A DNA stretch of 64,000 nucleotides. Origin: Vibrio aestivus. GTDB taxonomy: Bacteria; Pseudomonadota; Gammaproteobacteria; Enterobacterales; Vibrionaceae. Position numbers and translations under genes: made by a program. The stretch is taken from assembly GCA_003263845.1 (NCBI GenBank), contig JYJN01000172.1, positions 124,001 through 188,000 on the forward strand. Reading direction: 5' to 3'. Numbering within the stretch: position 1 is the first letter of the stretch; every line of letters begins with the position of its first letter. This document shows positions 55,942 through 64,000 of this stretch, piece after piece. Under the pieces are notes generated by a model. The model was not told where the DNA came from. It made no database searches and was given only the letters and a program-made list of their open reading frames with translations.

Positions 55942-57417
55942 TTAATTGGTATTGCCGTTTATAACGAGCTCAGGCCACAGTAAGTCTAGCTTCATATGTT
56001 CTTCAATTGCATCAGCGATGCGATTAATCGCCTCTTCTTTCCTTGCTTGATGGGACTCGCCCTTAACTTTAACGCCAGCCCAATCAAAAATTAGCTCTAA
56101 TGCGTCTGTATTATCGAATAGACCATGGAGGTATGTGCCTAGGATCTGATTGCACTCGCTGATTGCGCCATCTGACTTGCCATGAGTTAGGTTTATTGGC
56201 TGTTTTTCACTGACTGTAGAAACACCGACATGGATTTCATAACCTTCTACCGTTGCACTTTTTCCCTCGATCTCAATAGTACCTTTACTATTGAGAAGCG
56301 CTTTCTCGTTAGTCAATGTCGTTTCAATATTTAACAGCCCCAATCCCTCGCTAGAGCCAGGTGCACCCTCTACGCCACTTGGGTCATGGATCAATGAGCC
56401 TAGCATTTGGTAGCCACCACAAATTCCAATAACCTTACCGCCATATCTTAAATGGCGTTGCAGGTCTTTATCCCAGCCTTGAGAGCGAAGGTAATCCAGA
56501 TCCGAGCGCACAGATTTACTGCCCGGCAAAATCACAACATCGGCATTATCTATGCGCTCTCCTTTACCCACGTAACGGAGATTGATAGAAGGGTTAAGAC
56601 GAAGAGCGTCAAAATCTGTATGGTTACTAATTCGTGTAAATACAGGTACAACCACATTAACGACATGCTGGTCATCAAGGTTTTGATTCGCCGTTATCGC
56701 GTCTTCTGCTTCTAGGTCAAAACCATGCAAATACGGTAATACACCGATTACAGGTTTTCCGGTTTTCTCTTCTAACCAGTCCAAACCAGATTCCAGCAAT
56801 GAGATATCACCACGGAATCGATTAATCACAAAACCTCTCACACGGTCCTGTTCCGACTGAGATAGTAAAGCTAAAGTGCCATAAAGGTGCGCAAAAACGC
56901 CGCCACGATCAATATCAGCGATAATAATCACTGGTACATCAGCTTCCTCAGCGAAGCCCATATTAGCAATGTCATTTTCTCTTAGGTTAATTTCCGCTGG
57001 GCTACCCGCCCCTTCAATCATAACCGAGTCATAATCGTTGGTGAGCCTTTCGAACGAGTCCATAACCGTTGGCATAGCGATCTTTTTATAGTTTTGATAG
57101 CCCGCTGCTTGCATATTTTCAATCGCTTTGCCTTGCAGTATAACTTGAGCGCCCATATCTGAGTTGGGTTTAAGAAGCACTGGATTCATGTGAACACTAG
57201 GCTCCACACACGCTGCTAATGCTTGCACCGCTTGCGCTCTACCGATTTCACCACCATCTTTCGTAACCGCACTGTTGAGCGCCATATTCTGTGGCTTGAA
57301 CGGAGCTACTTTGATTCCTTTGCGCTGCAGAACGCGGCACAAACCTGCCACTAATACGCTTTTTCCCGCGTCTGAAGTGGTCCCTTGCACCATAAGTGCA
57401 GACAGTGGTGTTTTCAT
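55942..57417 (-). CDS. cobQ: Cobyric acid synthase CobQ
   Basis: A 491-residue enzyme that amidates four carboxylates of adenosylcobyrinic diamide using glutamine and ATP. N-terminal P-loop dethiobiotin-synthetase-like domain (LMVQGTTSDAGKSVLVAGLCRVLQRKG; PQNMALNS) and C-terminal class-I glutamine amidotransferase with nucleophile Cys in KVIGICGGYQMLG and His in TYLHGLFDN. The ATG at 57417 is used; a TTG two codons upstream is possible. Complete; no other cobalamin genes adjacent, suggesting a salvage context. Confidence 0.94.
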   Translation of the reverse strand: MKTPLSALMVQGTTSDAGKSVLVAGLCRVLQRKGIKVAPFKPQNMALNSAVTKDGGEIGRAQAVQALAACVEPSVHMNPVLLKPNSDMGAQVILQGKAIENMQAAGYQNYKKIAMPTVMDSFERLTNDYDSVMIEGAGSPAEINLRENDIANMGFAEEADVPVIIIADIDRGGVFAHLYGTLALLSQSEQDRVRGFVINRFRGDISLLESGLDWLEEKTGKPVIGVLPYLHGFDLEAEDAITANQNLDDQHVVNVVVPVFTRISNHTDFDALRLNPSINLRYVGKGERIDNADVVILPGSKSVRSDLDYLRSQGWDKDLQRHLRYGGKVIGICGGYQMLGSLIHDPSGVEGAPGSSEGLGLLNIETTLTNEKALLNSKGTIEIEGKSATVEGYEIHVGVSTVSEKQPINLTHGKSDGAISECNQILGTYLHGLFDNTDALELIFDWAGVKVKGESHQARKEEAINRIADAIEEHMKLDLLWPELVINGNTN

Positions 57418-57568
57418 AATCAATTCAAATTAATACAATTATCCCCATAATAACTCTATCAGTTATGCAGACTCAACTGATGAACCAAATATGAATGTTA
57501 TGCTCACCAATAATTCAGAGTGACAGTGTTCTAATAACCATGTCGAATCACACATGAGAACACATATT

Positions 57569-57934
57569 ATGAAAAACACTATTATTGCTATTGCTGCTTC
57601 AATCGTCATTGCGCCAACGGCTGCCCTTGCTCATTCAGATAACGAACAAAGCGTAAGCTACCAAGGGCCTACCGACATTACATCAGTACAAAGCCTAGTC
57701 GATGACACTAGTTTCTTTGGCGACCGCGATATCGTTTTGGAAGGTTACTTGGTGAGGCAAGTTCGAAAAGATACTTTTCTATTCAGCGACGGTGAAGCTG
57801 AGATCGAAGTCGAGCTTGATGATGATATTAATATGACGTCACCAATCGATCACACCACCAAGTTGAGACTGTTTGGTGAATATGAAGGCGGAATGAACCG
57901 TGAGGTTGAGGTCGATCACGTTCAAGTGCTTTAA
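57569..57934 (+). CDS. YgiW/YdeI-family periplasmic OB-fold protein
   Basis: A 121-residue protein with signal peptide (IAIAASIVIAPTAALA/HSDN) and a BOF (bacterial OB-fold) domain: YQGPTDITSVQSLVDDTSFFGDRDIVLEGYLVRQVRKDTFLFSDGEAEIEVELDDD. Members respond to hydrogen peroxide, antimicrobial peptides and metals in enterics. ATG at 57569 preferred to one five codons upstream because it yields a standard signal peptide. Terminator at 57967-57994. Confidence 0.88.
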   Translation: MKNTIIAIAASIVIAPTAALAHSDNEQSVSYQGPTDITSVQSLVDDTSFFGDRDIVLEGYLVRQVRKDTFLFSDGEAEIEVELDDDINMTSPIDHTTKLRLFGEYEGGMNREVEVDHVQVL

Positions 57935-57966
57935 AATCAGACTGTTTCCCTATATCCTTGCGTATT

Positions 57967-57994
57967 AAAGGCCTGCATTTTGCAGGCTTTTTCT
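57967..57994 (+). terminator. Intrinsic terminator
   Basis: GCCTGC / GCAGGC with flanking A and T tracts. Confidence 0.88.
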
Positions 57995-58033
57995 ATAACG
58001 TCAAAATAATATCCAAGGATTTGGGGAGCCCCC

Positions 58034-58522
58034 ATGTTGAATAAAAAAGTCATTGCAGGTCTTTTGTGTTGTTTGCCAGCAGCCGCTAATGCGAATAATT
58101 TTAGTTATAACTTCTTCGAAGTATTTACAGCGATGAACCCTTCAATGACCGGTGTAGAGTTAGCCACTCAAGTAGGAGAAAATGTTCACCTAGTTGGCCG
58201 ACTTAGTAGTCAGTTTGAAAGTGATTTTGGTGTGGCGGGTGGTATCGGCTTTAATGGTCCGATTAATCAATTTATGGATGTCTACGGACAGTTATTGATT
58301 CACCACAATAACTTTCCAAAAGAGGACAATGTTAGCTCGGTCACCCAAGCAGAAATGAACATTGGCCTTCGCGTATGGTTAATGAACCAATTGGAAGCGA
58401 CAGCACGTCTTGGTAAGAATGACGAATCTTCAGTGTTTCACGCAGGAGTAAGATTCCATTCTACAGACCAACTTTCTCTATCAGCTGAGGCTCGTAATAA
58501 TGGCTTTTATGGCCCCAAGTGA
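58034..58522 (+). CDS. Small outer-membrane barrel-like protein
   Basis: A 162-residue protein with signal peptide (CCLPAAANA/NNFSYN) and amphipathic strands (VHLVGRLSSQFESDFGVAGGIGF; MDVYGQLLIHHNN; AEMNIGLRVWLMNQLEATARLG), which fits an 8-strand outer-membrane barrel. No name recognised. It has a GGGGAGCC box and a strong terminator about 90 bases after the stop. Confidence 0.75.
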   Translation: MLNKKVIAGLLCCLPAAANANNFSYNFFEVFTAMNPSMTGVELATQVGENVHLVGRLSSQFESDFGVAGGIGFNGPINQFMDVYGQLLIHHNNFPKEDNVSSVTQAEMNIGLRVWLMNQLEATARLGKNDESSVFHAGVRFHSTDQLSLSAEARNNGFYGPK

Positions 58523-58610
58523 TGATGTCAGTTCGTTTTCAGTACTAACTTGCTCTTAAAGAGTAAGGAAGTCTGACAGACCATTACCATCACACGATAG
58601 ATTACACAAA

Positions 58611-58665
58611 AACGCACCACCTTGGATCACTAAAATGCTAGCGAACCAAGATGGTGCGTTTTTTT
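58611..58665 (+). terminator. Long-stem intrinsic terminator
   Basis: AACGCACCACCTTGG / CCAAGATGGTGCGTT with a 20-base loop and a T run. Confidence 0.9.
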
Positions 58666-58772
58666 AACTGTACATACTATAACTCACTGATTTATCGCCC
58701 CTCTAATTTTGGTACAAAGATTGTAATAGCTCTATTAGTCACATTACATGCACATATTTAGGGAGCGTATTT

Positions 58773-59990
58773 ATGCAAGATACTCTAACCGTAGTACTCG
58801 CAGGCGGAATGGGATCCCGCTTAAGTCCACTGACAGATAATAGAGCAAAGCCTGCAGTCCCTTTTGGAGGCAAATATCGAATCATTGATTTCACGCTAAC
58901 AAATTGCCTTCATTCCGGTATGAGGAATATTCTTGTACTTACACAATACAAGTCTCACTCACTACAAAAGCACTTACGTGACGGTTGGTCGATCTTCAAT
59001 CCTGAGCTTGGCGAATACATCACAGCTGTTCCACCTCAAATGCGCAAGGGTGGTAAATGGTACGAAGGGACTGCTGATGCGATTTATCACAACATGTGGC
59101 TATTGAGCCGAAGCAGTGCTAAGTATGTGGTTGTGCTGTCTGGCGACCATATCTACAAAATGGATTACGATGCGATGCTTGAACAGCATAAAAAGACGGA
59201 CGCTGAACTGACGGTTGCTTGTATGACCGTTCCTCAAGAAGAGGCAACGGCTTTTGGAGTCATGGCGATGGACGCCAACAACATGGTCACTGAATTTGCT
59301 GAAAAGCCTAGTGTTCCCGCTACGCTAATCGACGACCCAAGCCAAAGTTTGGTTTCGATGGGCATCTATATTTTTAGTATGGGAACATTGCAACAGGTGC
59401 TAAATGAAGACGCGCACAACGAGCATTCTAGCCATGACTTCGGTAATGACATCATTCCAAAACTCATCGATAACCAAACCGTCTATGCCTATGAATTTGG
59501 CCGAAGTAAAGGGCGTGTCGCTAAGGATAAATACTGGCGCGATGTGGGTACCATAGATTCTTACTATGACGCTAACATGGATCTTCTCGAGCCAATACCC
59601 CAAATGAACCTTTATCAACCCGATTGGCCAATTCGTACCTATGAAGCTCAGTTTCCTCCTGCACGGACGGTACCTTCCGCTACAGGCAATGAAGGTATTT
59701 TTATTAATTCTATGATTGCTAATGGAGTGATTAACTCAGGCGGCTCGGTGCAGCATTCCATCGTATCTTCAAATGTACGCATCAATGATAGCGCCACCAT
59801 TGTGGACAGCATTATCTTTGACGATGTCACGGTTGGTGAAGGATGTCAGCTGGTTAACTGCATCATCGACAAGCACGTGAAGATACCTCCACACACACAA
59901 ATTGGATTAAACAAAATTGAAGATCAAAAACGTTTTCACGTTTCTGACAAAGGCATTGTGGTCGTCCCAGAAGGTTATGAATTTCAATAA
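58773..59990 (+). CDS. glgC: Glucose-1-phosphate adenylyltransferase GlgC
   Basis: A 405-residue nucleotidyltransferase making ADP-glucose for glycogen. N-terminal VVLAGGMGSRLSPLTDNRAKPAVPFGGKYRIIDFTLTNCLHSGM, GTADAIYHN, VVLSGDHIYKMDY (catalytic Asp), WRDVGTIDSYYDANMDLL, and a C-terminal left-handed beta-helix (NGVINSGGSVQHSIVSSNVRINDSATIVDSIIFDDV). GGGAG box upstream. Stands alone, without glgA or glgB nearby. Terminator at 60052. Confidence 0.96.
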   Translation: MQDTLTVVLAGGMGSRLSPLTDNRAKPAVPFGGKYRIIDFTLTNCLHSGMRNILVLTQYKSHSLQKHLRDGWSIFNPELGEYITAVPPQMRKGGKWYEGTADAIYHNMWLLSRSSAKYVVVLSGDHIYKMDYDAMLEQHKKTDAELTVACMTVPQEEATAFGVMAMDANNMVTEFAEKPSVPATLIDDPSQSLVSMGIYIFSMGTLQQVLNEDAHNEHSSHDFGNDIIPKLIDNQTVYAYEFGRSKGRVAKDKYWRDVGTIDSYYDANMDLLEPIPQMNLYQPDWPIRTYEAQFPPARTVPSATGNEGIFINSMIANGVINSGGSVQHSIVSSNVRINDSATIVDSIIFDDVTVGEGCQLVNCIIDKHVKIPPHTQIGLNKIEDQKRFHVSDKGIVVVPEGYEFQ

Positions 59991-60051
59991 CTGTTCTGTG
60001 TTGGATACCTACTCTATTTTCGATGCTATTTTTGATTATTGTACCTATTCA

Positions 60052-60079
60052 AAAGGCCTAGCAAGTTTGCTAGGCCTTT
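60052..60079. terminator. Bidirectional terminator between glgC and chitinase
   Basis: AAAGGCCTAGC / GCTAGGCCTTT with a 6-base loop. Confidence 0.88.
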
Positions 60080-60104
60080 GTCATTAGAATGGCGTTTCAA
60101 GTCC

Positions 60105-63100
60105 TTAAGGGCACGTTACTTCATCCCAGAACCAGTTACTTTGCGTTGGTGACTCCCAAGAACCTGGATTGTTCTTAGCAACAAAGCACTTACCGTTGTA
60201 GCTGTATGTATCACCATTGGTTGCCTGAGTTGAACCCGGAACCCATGGTGTTACAGTACCAGAACCGCCACCAGTATCGCCGCCATTGCCACCACCGTTG
60301 TTACCACCTTGCGATAGATCGCCAAGCGGTAAATCCGGCTGTTCAAACGCGAATGCGTAATCAATACCGTTGATGTTTACGCTGTAATTTGCGGGGCCAG
60401 AGATAGGCAAGTAGTACACCATATCCAACTCATACGTACCACCTGCAGGAAGATCTTTCCAAGACGGTAGCGAGAAAGCGACTCGGTGCATTGGGCCGTC
60501 TAAACCACCAATGTTATTCGCGCGCGTGTGTCCAGATGCAATTACTGCTAAACCACCACCCGACTGATCTTTTGCATTGTCAGGTGCTGATACTGGAATA
60601 TCAAATTGGAACTCAGTACCACCTGGAATCGCCTGTCCGGTATTGTTTGTAAACGTGACTTTAGGGTTGATTGGGTAGTTTTGATCACCAACCTTGAAGC
60701 CGCCAATGCTTACCGCAATGTCCACCGCTTCCGTTGGAATTGCTCCGGTTGCTACCTTGTTGCCATACGGTGTCGCTGATTTGAACTTGTCGTAGATGGC
60801 TTTAGTCATCGAGTTACCCATGTGGAACTCACCATTACCAGTTGCACAGGCTTGTTCGGTTTCATCGATCGCACCGCGTTGACCGTTTGCATCCAACACG
60901 TAACAGTTATAGTCACCCGCAAGCTCCCAGAACATGATACCGCCGATCTCTTTATCAATGACGTAATCTGCCTTAATTGAAACCGAGTCTCTGTCTTCTG
61001 TCGAAAGGAATACGCTCTTCTCTGCATTCCACAACCAAGGAGCAACGGCAACGCTGTCGAAATGGCGAGTATATGTTCCGACAAATTGATCCGTTGGATC
61101 ATTCACTGGATCAAGGAGATAAGCGTCGGCGTAAGAACCCCAAATGCCCTTCTCTAAGTTTTTCGCATGCCACATCGGGTTTGAGCCTGCGCCCATTTCA
61201 TTACCCTGCGGATCCAAATCGTGCCACATATTGTCGATGCCAATTGCGCCATGGCCACAATTGTTCTTCTCACCTTCACCTGTACCTGGTTGGCATTCAG
61301 CTTGATTCGGAAGTGCCGCACGACCCCATAAGCCGTTTTCACCACCAGTTACGCCTTGCCATCCACGCGTATAGTAAGGAACACCAATGTTAATTCGCCC
61401 AGCAGGCATAGACCCACGGAAGTAGTGATAAGCCCAGTCAGTATTGAGGTAACCGATACCACCATAAGCAGCCGTACCATACACATTCCATTGTGCAAGC
61501 TCTGAATCCTTACCTGTATCGAACAGCGCTGCGTTATGTCCTACGTGGTCGTTCCACGCACCGTGTAGGTCATAAGACATGATGTTGACGTAATCGAGGT
61601 ACTTGGTCACATCAAACGTTTCCATACCACGCAGTAAGTAGCCCGATGAGGGTGCCGCAATCGTCAGCATGTAGTGGATACCATCTTGAGCAGATGCTGC
61701 ATCCAATTTCTCACGTAGAACTTTCATTAGCTCTTGGTAAGATGCCCATAGGTAAGCGCGGCGAGGCTCCATAAAGTCTTTATCATAAGGGTTACCGGCG
61801 CCAGCCATCGAAGTTGGATACTCATAATCGATATCCAAGCCATCGAATTGATATTGACGCATCATTTCAACGGCAGAGGTAGCAAAAGTCTCAATACCCG
61901 CATGATTAATTGAGCCATCGGCATTGGTTGTCATGGTGTAGAAACCACCATCAGCGATACGCGTACCATCGGGACCAAAGTGGCCACCTGTTTCTGCCCA
62001 ACCACCAATAGAAATTAGAGTCTTAACGTCGTGCTTTTTCTTCGCAGTCGCTAGCGCACCAAAATGCCCTTTGAAGCCAAGTGTTGGGTCAATTTCAACG
62101 CCTGGCCACTCTTTGCTAGTGGCAACGTTGTTTGGATCATTAACATCACCAACATTCACCTTGCCATCTGAGCCAATGCTGACAAAAGCATAGTTTATGT
62201 GCGTGAGCTGTTCCCACGGAATATCATTCACCAAGTAAGCAGACTGCGGGTCGTCTCCAGAGCGCCAACTTGTAAAGTAGCCAATCACACGACGTGGGTG
62301 GTCCACACCCATTTTCTCACGGCCCTCTTCATCGTAAATTGAACAATACGGTACATCGACACCTTGTGTTTGGTATAAGCCATCAGTCGACACGTAGCGA
62401 CAGTAGGGAGACCATTTACCACAAGGCTAGCCAACGCAGAATCTGTCGTTGCCCCAAGATTGTCAGTCGCTTTGGCATACACTGCCAATGTGCCCGCTGA
62501 CGTTGTTGTGTAGTCTAATGTGTAAGGAGCGGTAGCCACCGTTCCAACTAGCGTCCCAGCAACATAAAAATCAACTTTATCCACGGTGCCATCAGCATCC
62601 GCAGCATTTGCAGACAGAGTGACAACTGTACCGACATCAACGGTTGATGCAGAAAGCGCTACGTCAACTGTCGGCTTTTCATTGCCCCCTTGAGCCGCAT
62701 CAACTGTTATAGTCACGCTGCTCTCAAGGCTTGGTGCACCTTGGTCGTCATAAGCCTTAGACGTGACAACGTAGCTTCCAGAAGCTGAAGGAGTCCAAGT
62801 AGCCGAGTACGGTGCAACTGTCGACGTTGCGACCACCAAACCATCGACTAAAAAGTCAACGCTCGTCACCGAACCATCGGAATCCGCTGCTGTCGCCGAT
62901 AATACGACAACATCACCTTCTGTAATAGATTGAGTTGCTGTTGGTGAAGTGAGAGTAGAGGTCGGTGGTTTCATTTAAACCACCATCACTAGAACAGGTA
63001 TCAATGACCTTCCATGTCCCCCACTCACTCGAATTAGTAGCGGGATCGTTATTTTGTGTCCAATAATTGGCTTTGTATGCGGTACCTTGATGCTGAACCT

Positions 63101-63251
63101 GATCGCCACCTGTATAAACAGTGTTTGCATCCCAGTTTTCAAGCGTCGAACAGTCTACCGCGGCATAACTGTTCATTGCAACGAGACACGAGGCCGATAA
63201 AGTGCTGAGCTTGAACGCTCGGCTAGCCAACTTTCCGTCCTTAAATTTCAT
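60105..63251 (-). CDS. Large secreted GH18 chitinase (two frameshifts)
   Basis: Corrected length about 1048 residues. Order: signal peptide (MNSYA/AVDC), chitin-binding type-3 module (LENWDANTVYTGGDQVQHQGTAYKANYWT), two bacterial Ig-like/PKD-type repeats (DVVVLSATAADSDGSVTSVDFLVDG and GTVVTLSANAADADGTVDKVDFYVAG), GH18 catalytic domain (VIGYFTSWRSGDDP; active site FDGLDIDYEYP), an Ig-like domain and a C-terminal chitin-binding module (SYNGKCFVAKNNPGSWESPTQSNWFWDEV). Breaks near 62970 (extra A, or two missing, around NEPPTSTL) and 62386 (one G of GG missing on the plus strand, restoring CRPDGLYQTQG). Start at 63251 with a GGAA box. Probably an intact secreted endochitinase. Confidence 0.9.
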
Positions 63252-63477
63252 TTGTGATGTTCCTTCAAGTTTTAATTTCACGTATATTAAGAGAGACGCT
63301 AGGACCCATAAGACTTAATATCTAGCGCAAAACAACCATAGAACACCCTTTTGGTTTAACACTATTTAGATCGTCAAATTGAACAATTCCTCGCACGATC
63401 ATGTGACTGCAATGTAATTTCAGTATACTTATTTTGCAGCAACAACTAATTTTTTAGCTGAATGTATTTAAAAAAAA

Positions 63478-63529
63478 TCCTGTACCTTTAGAGGAGTACA
63501 GGACCGAAAAAATAGAGAAAATCTCTATT
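63478..63529 (-). terminator. Two tandem intrinsic terminators facing the chitinase gene
   Basis: On the minus strand: AATAGAGA / TCTCTATT followed by TTTTTT, then TCCTGTAC / GTACAGGA followed by a T8 run. No gene ends here: the hairpins lie about 230-280 bases upstream of the chitinase start. They imply either a small RNA transcribed from the yqhD side or an attenuator in the chitinase leader. Otherwise the 63252-63907 gap holds no gene I can support. Confidence 0.75.
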
Positions 63530-63907
63530 GGGGGAATGACATATTGGCTCAGACTCACATTCTAAAAAACAGACAAATTTCACTGTTACATTTTCCCCTT
63601 TCATTTTTAAACGAGTACATCCTCTATTCCTTGTAATCTTCATCACATTTATTGACTACTTGAGCTGATTTTCTAATCAATTAGTTATTGAGCTATTGTT
63701 TATCGAACAGACATCCCAATATCTCTTAACGTACCTTTTGAACATGCCTGTGGTTCTAAGTGATCCTAAAATACAACAAGTACGTTTTTACCTTGACGTA
63801 ACAGACTTCAAATTCACTTAGATTTATCGATGGGTTGCGACAAATTTTCAACGTTTCAAGTCATTTAATAACCACACACTTCTCAACTTCGCAGCTGGAG
63901 ATTCTTT

Positions 63908-64000
63908 ATGCAGTTTACGTTTCACAACCCTACACAGATCCACTTTGGACAAGGCCAAATTAACGCCATTGCAGGCGTAGTGCCACCGGATGCTACCGCA
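63908..64000 (+). CDS. YqhD-like NADPH-dependent iron-type alcohol dehydrogenase (3' end outside window)
   Basis: The first 31 codons read MQFTFHNPTQIHFGQGQINAI..., the start of the iron-containing alcohol dehydrogenase family (N-P-T-x-I-x-F-G-x-G). It resembles the YqhD type that reduces aldehydes with NADPH. GGAG lies 8 bases before the ATG. The rest is cut off by the window end, so the catalytic part cannot be seen. Confidence 0.75.
   Translation, partial: MQFTFHNPTQIHFGQGQINAIAGVVPPDATA

Noticed and set aside
63396..63412. TGTGAC-type half site as a CRP box upstream of the chitinase gene
   Set aside because: Only the left half matches TGTGA-N6-TCACA; the right half is absent.
63488..63604. 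38-aa frame on the minus strand across the tandem terminators
   Set aside because: Coding would run through two terminator hairpins, and there is no Shine-Dalgarno sequence; a non-coding transcript fits better.
1..64000. CRISPR arrays, tRNA or rRNA genes, intact insertion sequences
   Set aside because: I found no regularly spaced repeats, no cloverleaf-like or rRNA-like sequence and no transposase reading frame.

Overview
The window looks like part of a Vibrio chromosome. Evidence: an intact luxP-luxQ autoinducer-2 operon, a VxrABC (DUF3404 kinase / OmpR-type regulator / DUF2861) operon, several Vibrio-restricted small families, chitin and molybdate genes, and an integrated Vibrio-type filamentous phage at a XerCD dif site. 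The order ddl - SUI1 factor - dif/prophage - vxrCBA - pntBA resembles, as I recall it, the terminus of Vibrio cholerae chromosome 2 (VCA0563-VCA0572), so this is probably the chromosome 2 terminus (inference).

Layout. 0-20 kb: end of an RND pump, small conserved genes, a broken TraF-like outer-membrane gene, luxPQ, YbjD (OLD-type ATPase/TOPRIM), a 5'-nucleotidase, a Mn-type (yybP-ykoY) riboswitch before an Alx/TerC gene, PhnA, M50 and M48 proteases, a thioesterase and SgrR. 20-27.5 kb: LysR regulator, Pat/YfiQ acetyltransferase, SPOR lipoprotein, ddl, an orphan tyrosine recombinase and a SUI1 factor. 27.56-37.23 kb: filamentous prophage between two dif-like sites, with regulator, DEDDh exonuclease, RstA-like Rep, DUF1293 protein, coat, adsorption protein, Zot-like ATPase, its own secretin, a structured intergenic region carrying XerC-box-like sequences, and a second regulator. 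37.2-42.5 kb: TPR protein, YoaH, intact TraF-like protein, vxrCBA. 42.65-45.16 kb: a 2.5-kb insertion inside the 3' end of pntB carrying a decayed serine recombinase and one coiled-coil membrane protein; the displaced native pntB tail survives on the far side. 45-64 kb: pntBA, HlyU, ComFB-like protein, two GGDEF proteins, an outer-membrane barrel, modABC, cobyric acid synthase, glgC, a large GH18 chitinase and the start of a YqhD-like dehydrogenase.

Quality caveat. At least a dozen otherwise conserved genes (sgrR, modC, SUI1, ybjD, 5'-nucleotidase, M50 protease, zot, response regulator-GGDEF, chitinase and others) are split by single-base indels, mostly loss of one base from a GG/CC or T/A run. 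Both halves always keep family sequence right up to the break. I read this mainly as uncorrected assembly indels, not gene decay. Such genes are given as one feature with the break position; the recombinase and the pntB tail are genuine remnants, while the first TraF-like gene, listed as a pseudogene, could be either.
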